The position numbers and the translations under genes were made by a program. A stretch of DNA of 33,703 nucleotides from Roseomonas sp. GTDB lineage: Bacteria; Pseudomonadota; Alphaproteobacteria; Acetobacterales; Acetobacteraceae. Below are positions 33,574 to 33,703 of the stretch, piece by piece. Below the pieces are notes generated by a model, which saw only the letters and a list, made by a program, of their open reading frames with translations, was not told the origin of the DNA and did not search any database. The stretch is taken from the NCBI GenBank assembly GCA_020249775.1, contig JADCFA010000024.1:1-33703 (forward strand). Reading direction: 5' to 3'. How positions within the stretch are numbered: the stretch's first letter is position 1; every line of letters starts with the position of its first letter.

Positions 33574-33703
33574 TGTGGGACCAAATTGGCGATTTGAATA
33601 ACGGAGGATTTTTGGCTCATCGTAACCCCAAGGAGAGTGAAGATGAGCCAGAAATCCTCCGCCCCACCCACGCGGGTGCCAGCCGAAAAGCTGGTCCGCG
33701 ATA
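33574..33703 (+). mobile_element. IS3-family insertion sequence, left end (continues beyond window)
   Basis: The element starts at TGTGGGACCAAATTGGCG, inserted in the terminase-upstream gene, and runs into the orfA transposase start. Its first ~78 bases are repeated in the same orientation at 2654-2731. The right end is outside the window. Confidence 0.85.
33643..33703 (+). CDS. IS3-family transposase OrfA, N-terminal start
   Basis: Twenty codons are visible: MSQKSSAPPTRVPAEKLVRD, then cut by the window end. The AEKLVRDI type of start precedes the helix-turn-helix of a common IS3-family OrfA group. The ribosome site AAGGAG lies about seven bases before the ATG. The matching remnant at 2721 preserves only the first three codons. 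Confidence 0.8.
   Translation, partial: MSQKSSAPPTRVPAEKLVRD

Overview
The window is GC-rich DNA, about two thirds G+C in most genes, with an alphaproteobacterial flavour. An Acetobacteraceae-like host is my best guess from base composition and IS types; no rRNA or housekeeping marker confirms it. It is an accessory island dominated by signalling and conflict-type proteins, bordered by insertion-sequence ends and prophage debris.

Left border (1-3383): the 5' end of an IS66-family element (tnpA, start of tnpB), an unrelated multi-pass membrane protein (GT-C-like), then abutting fragments of IS3-family elements and short gene remnants.

Island core (3384-33031), five blocks. (i) 3384-13793: two large DUF4062-nSTAND1 NTPases in divergent orientation around a TrkA-N/RyR membrane protein. 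(ii) 14364-18042: a tightly overlapping three-gene operon of a SLOG-like/SLATT-like membrane protein, a small SLOG-like protein and a patatin-like phospholipase. (iii) 18138-21644, minus strand: a TIR-TM-Sel1 protein and a TIR-less Sel1 paralogue. (iv) 21657-27136, minus strand: a TIR-nSTAND1-TPR protein translationally coupled to a deoxyribosyltransferase-like/DUF4071 protein. (v) 27312-33031, minus strand: a TIR-DUF4062-TIR protein coupled to an nSTAND1 protein whose C terminus is a YHS domain.

All four STAND proteins share one plan: optional Rossmann-type N-terminal domain, a PYxGLxxF...FFGR-like entry motif, Walker A/B, a winged-helix-like region, one transmembrane helix, a charged helix, then a variable C-terminal sensor. 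The basic residues before each helix predict that the sensor lies outside the cytoplasm. The neighbours carry plausible effectors (TIR domains, patatin lipase, SLATT-like membrane protein) and ligand-binding modules (SLOG, TrkA, RyR). I infer an envelope-facing threat-sensing cluster; this is not demonstrated. No cyclic-nucleotide synthetase, restriction enzyme or CRISPR component was seen.

Right border (33153-33703): truncated phage terminase genes, interrupted by an IS3-family element whose left end is a direct repeat of the remnant at about 2654. The island is therefore flanked by homologous IS ends in the same orientation.
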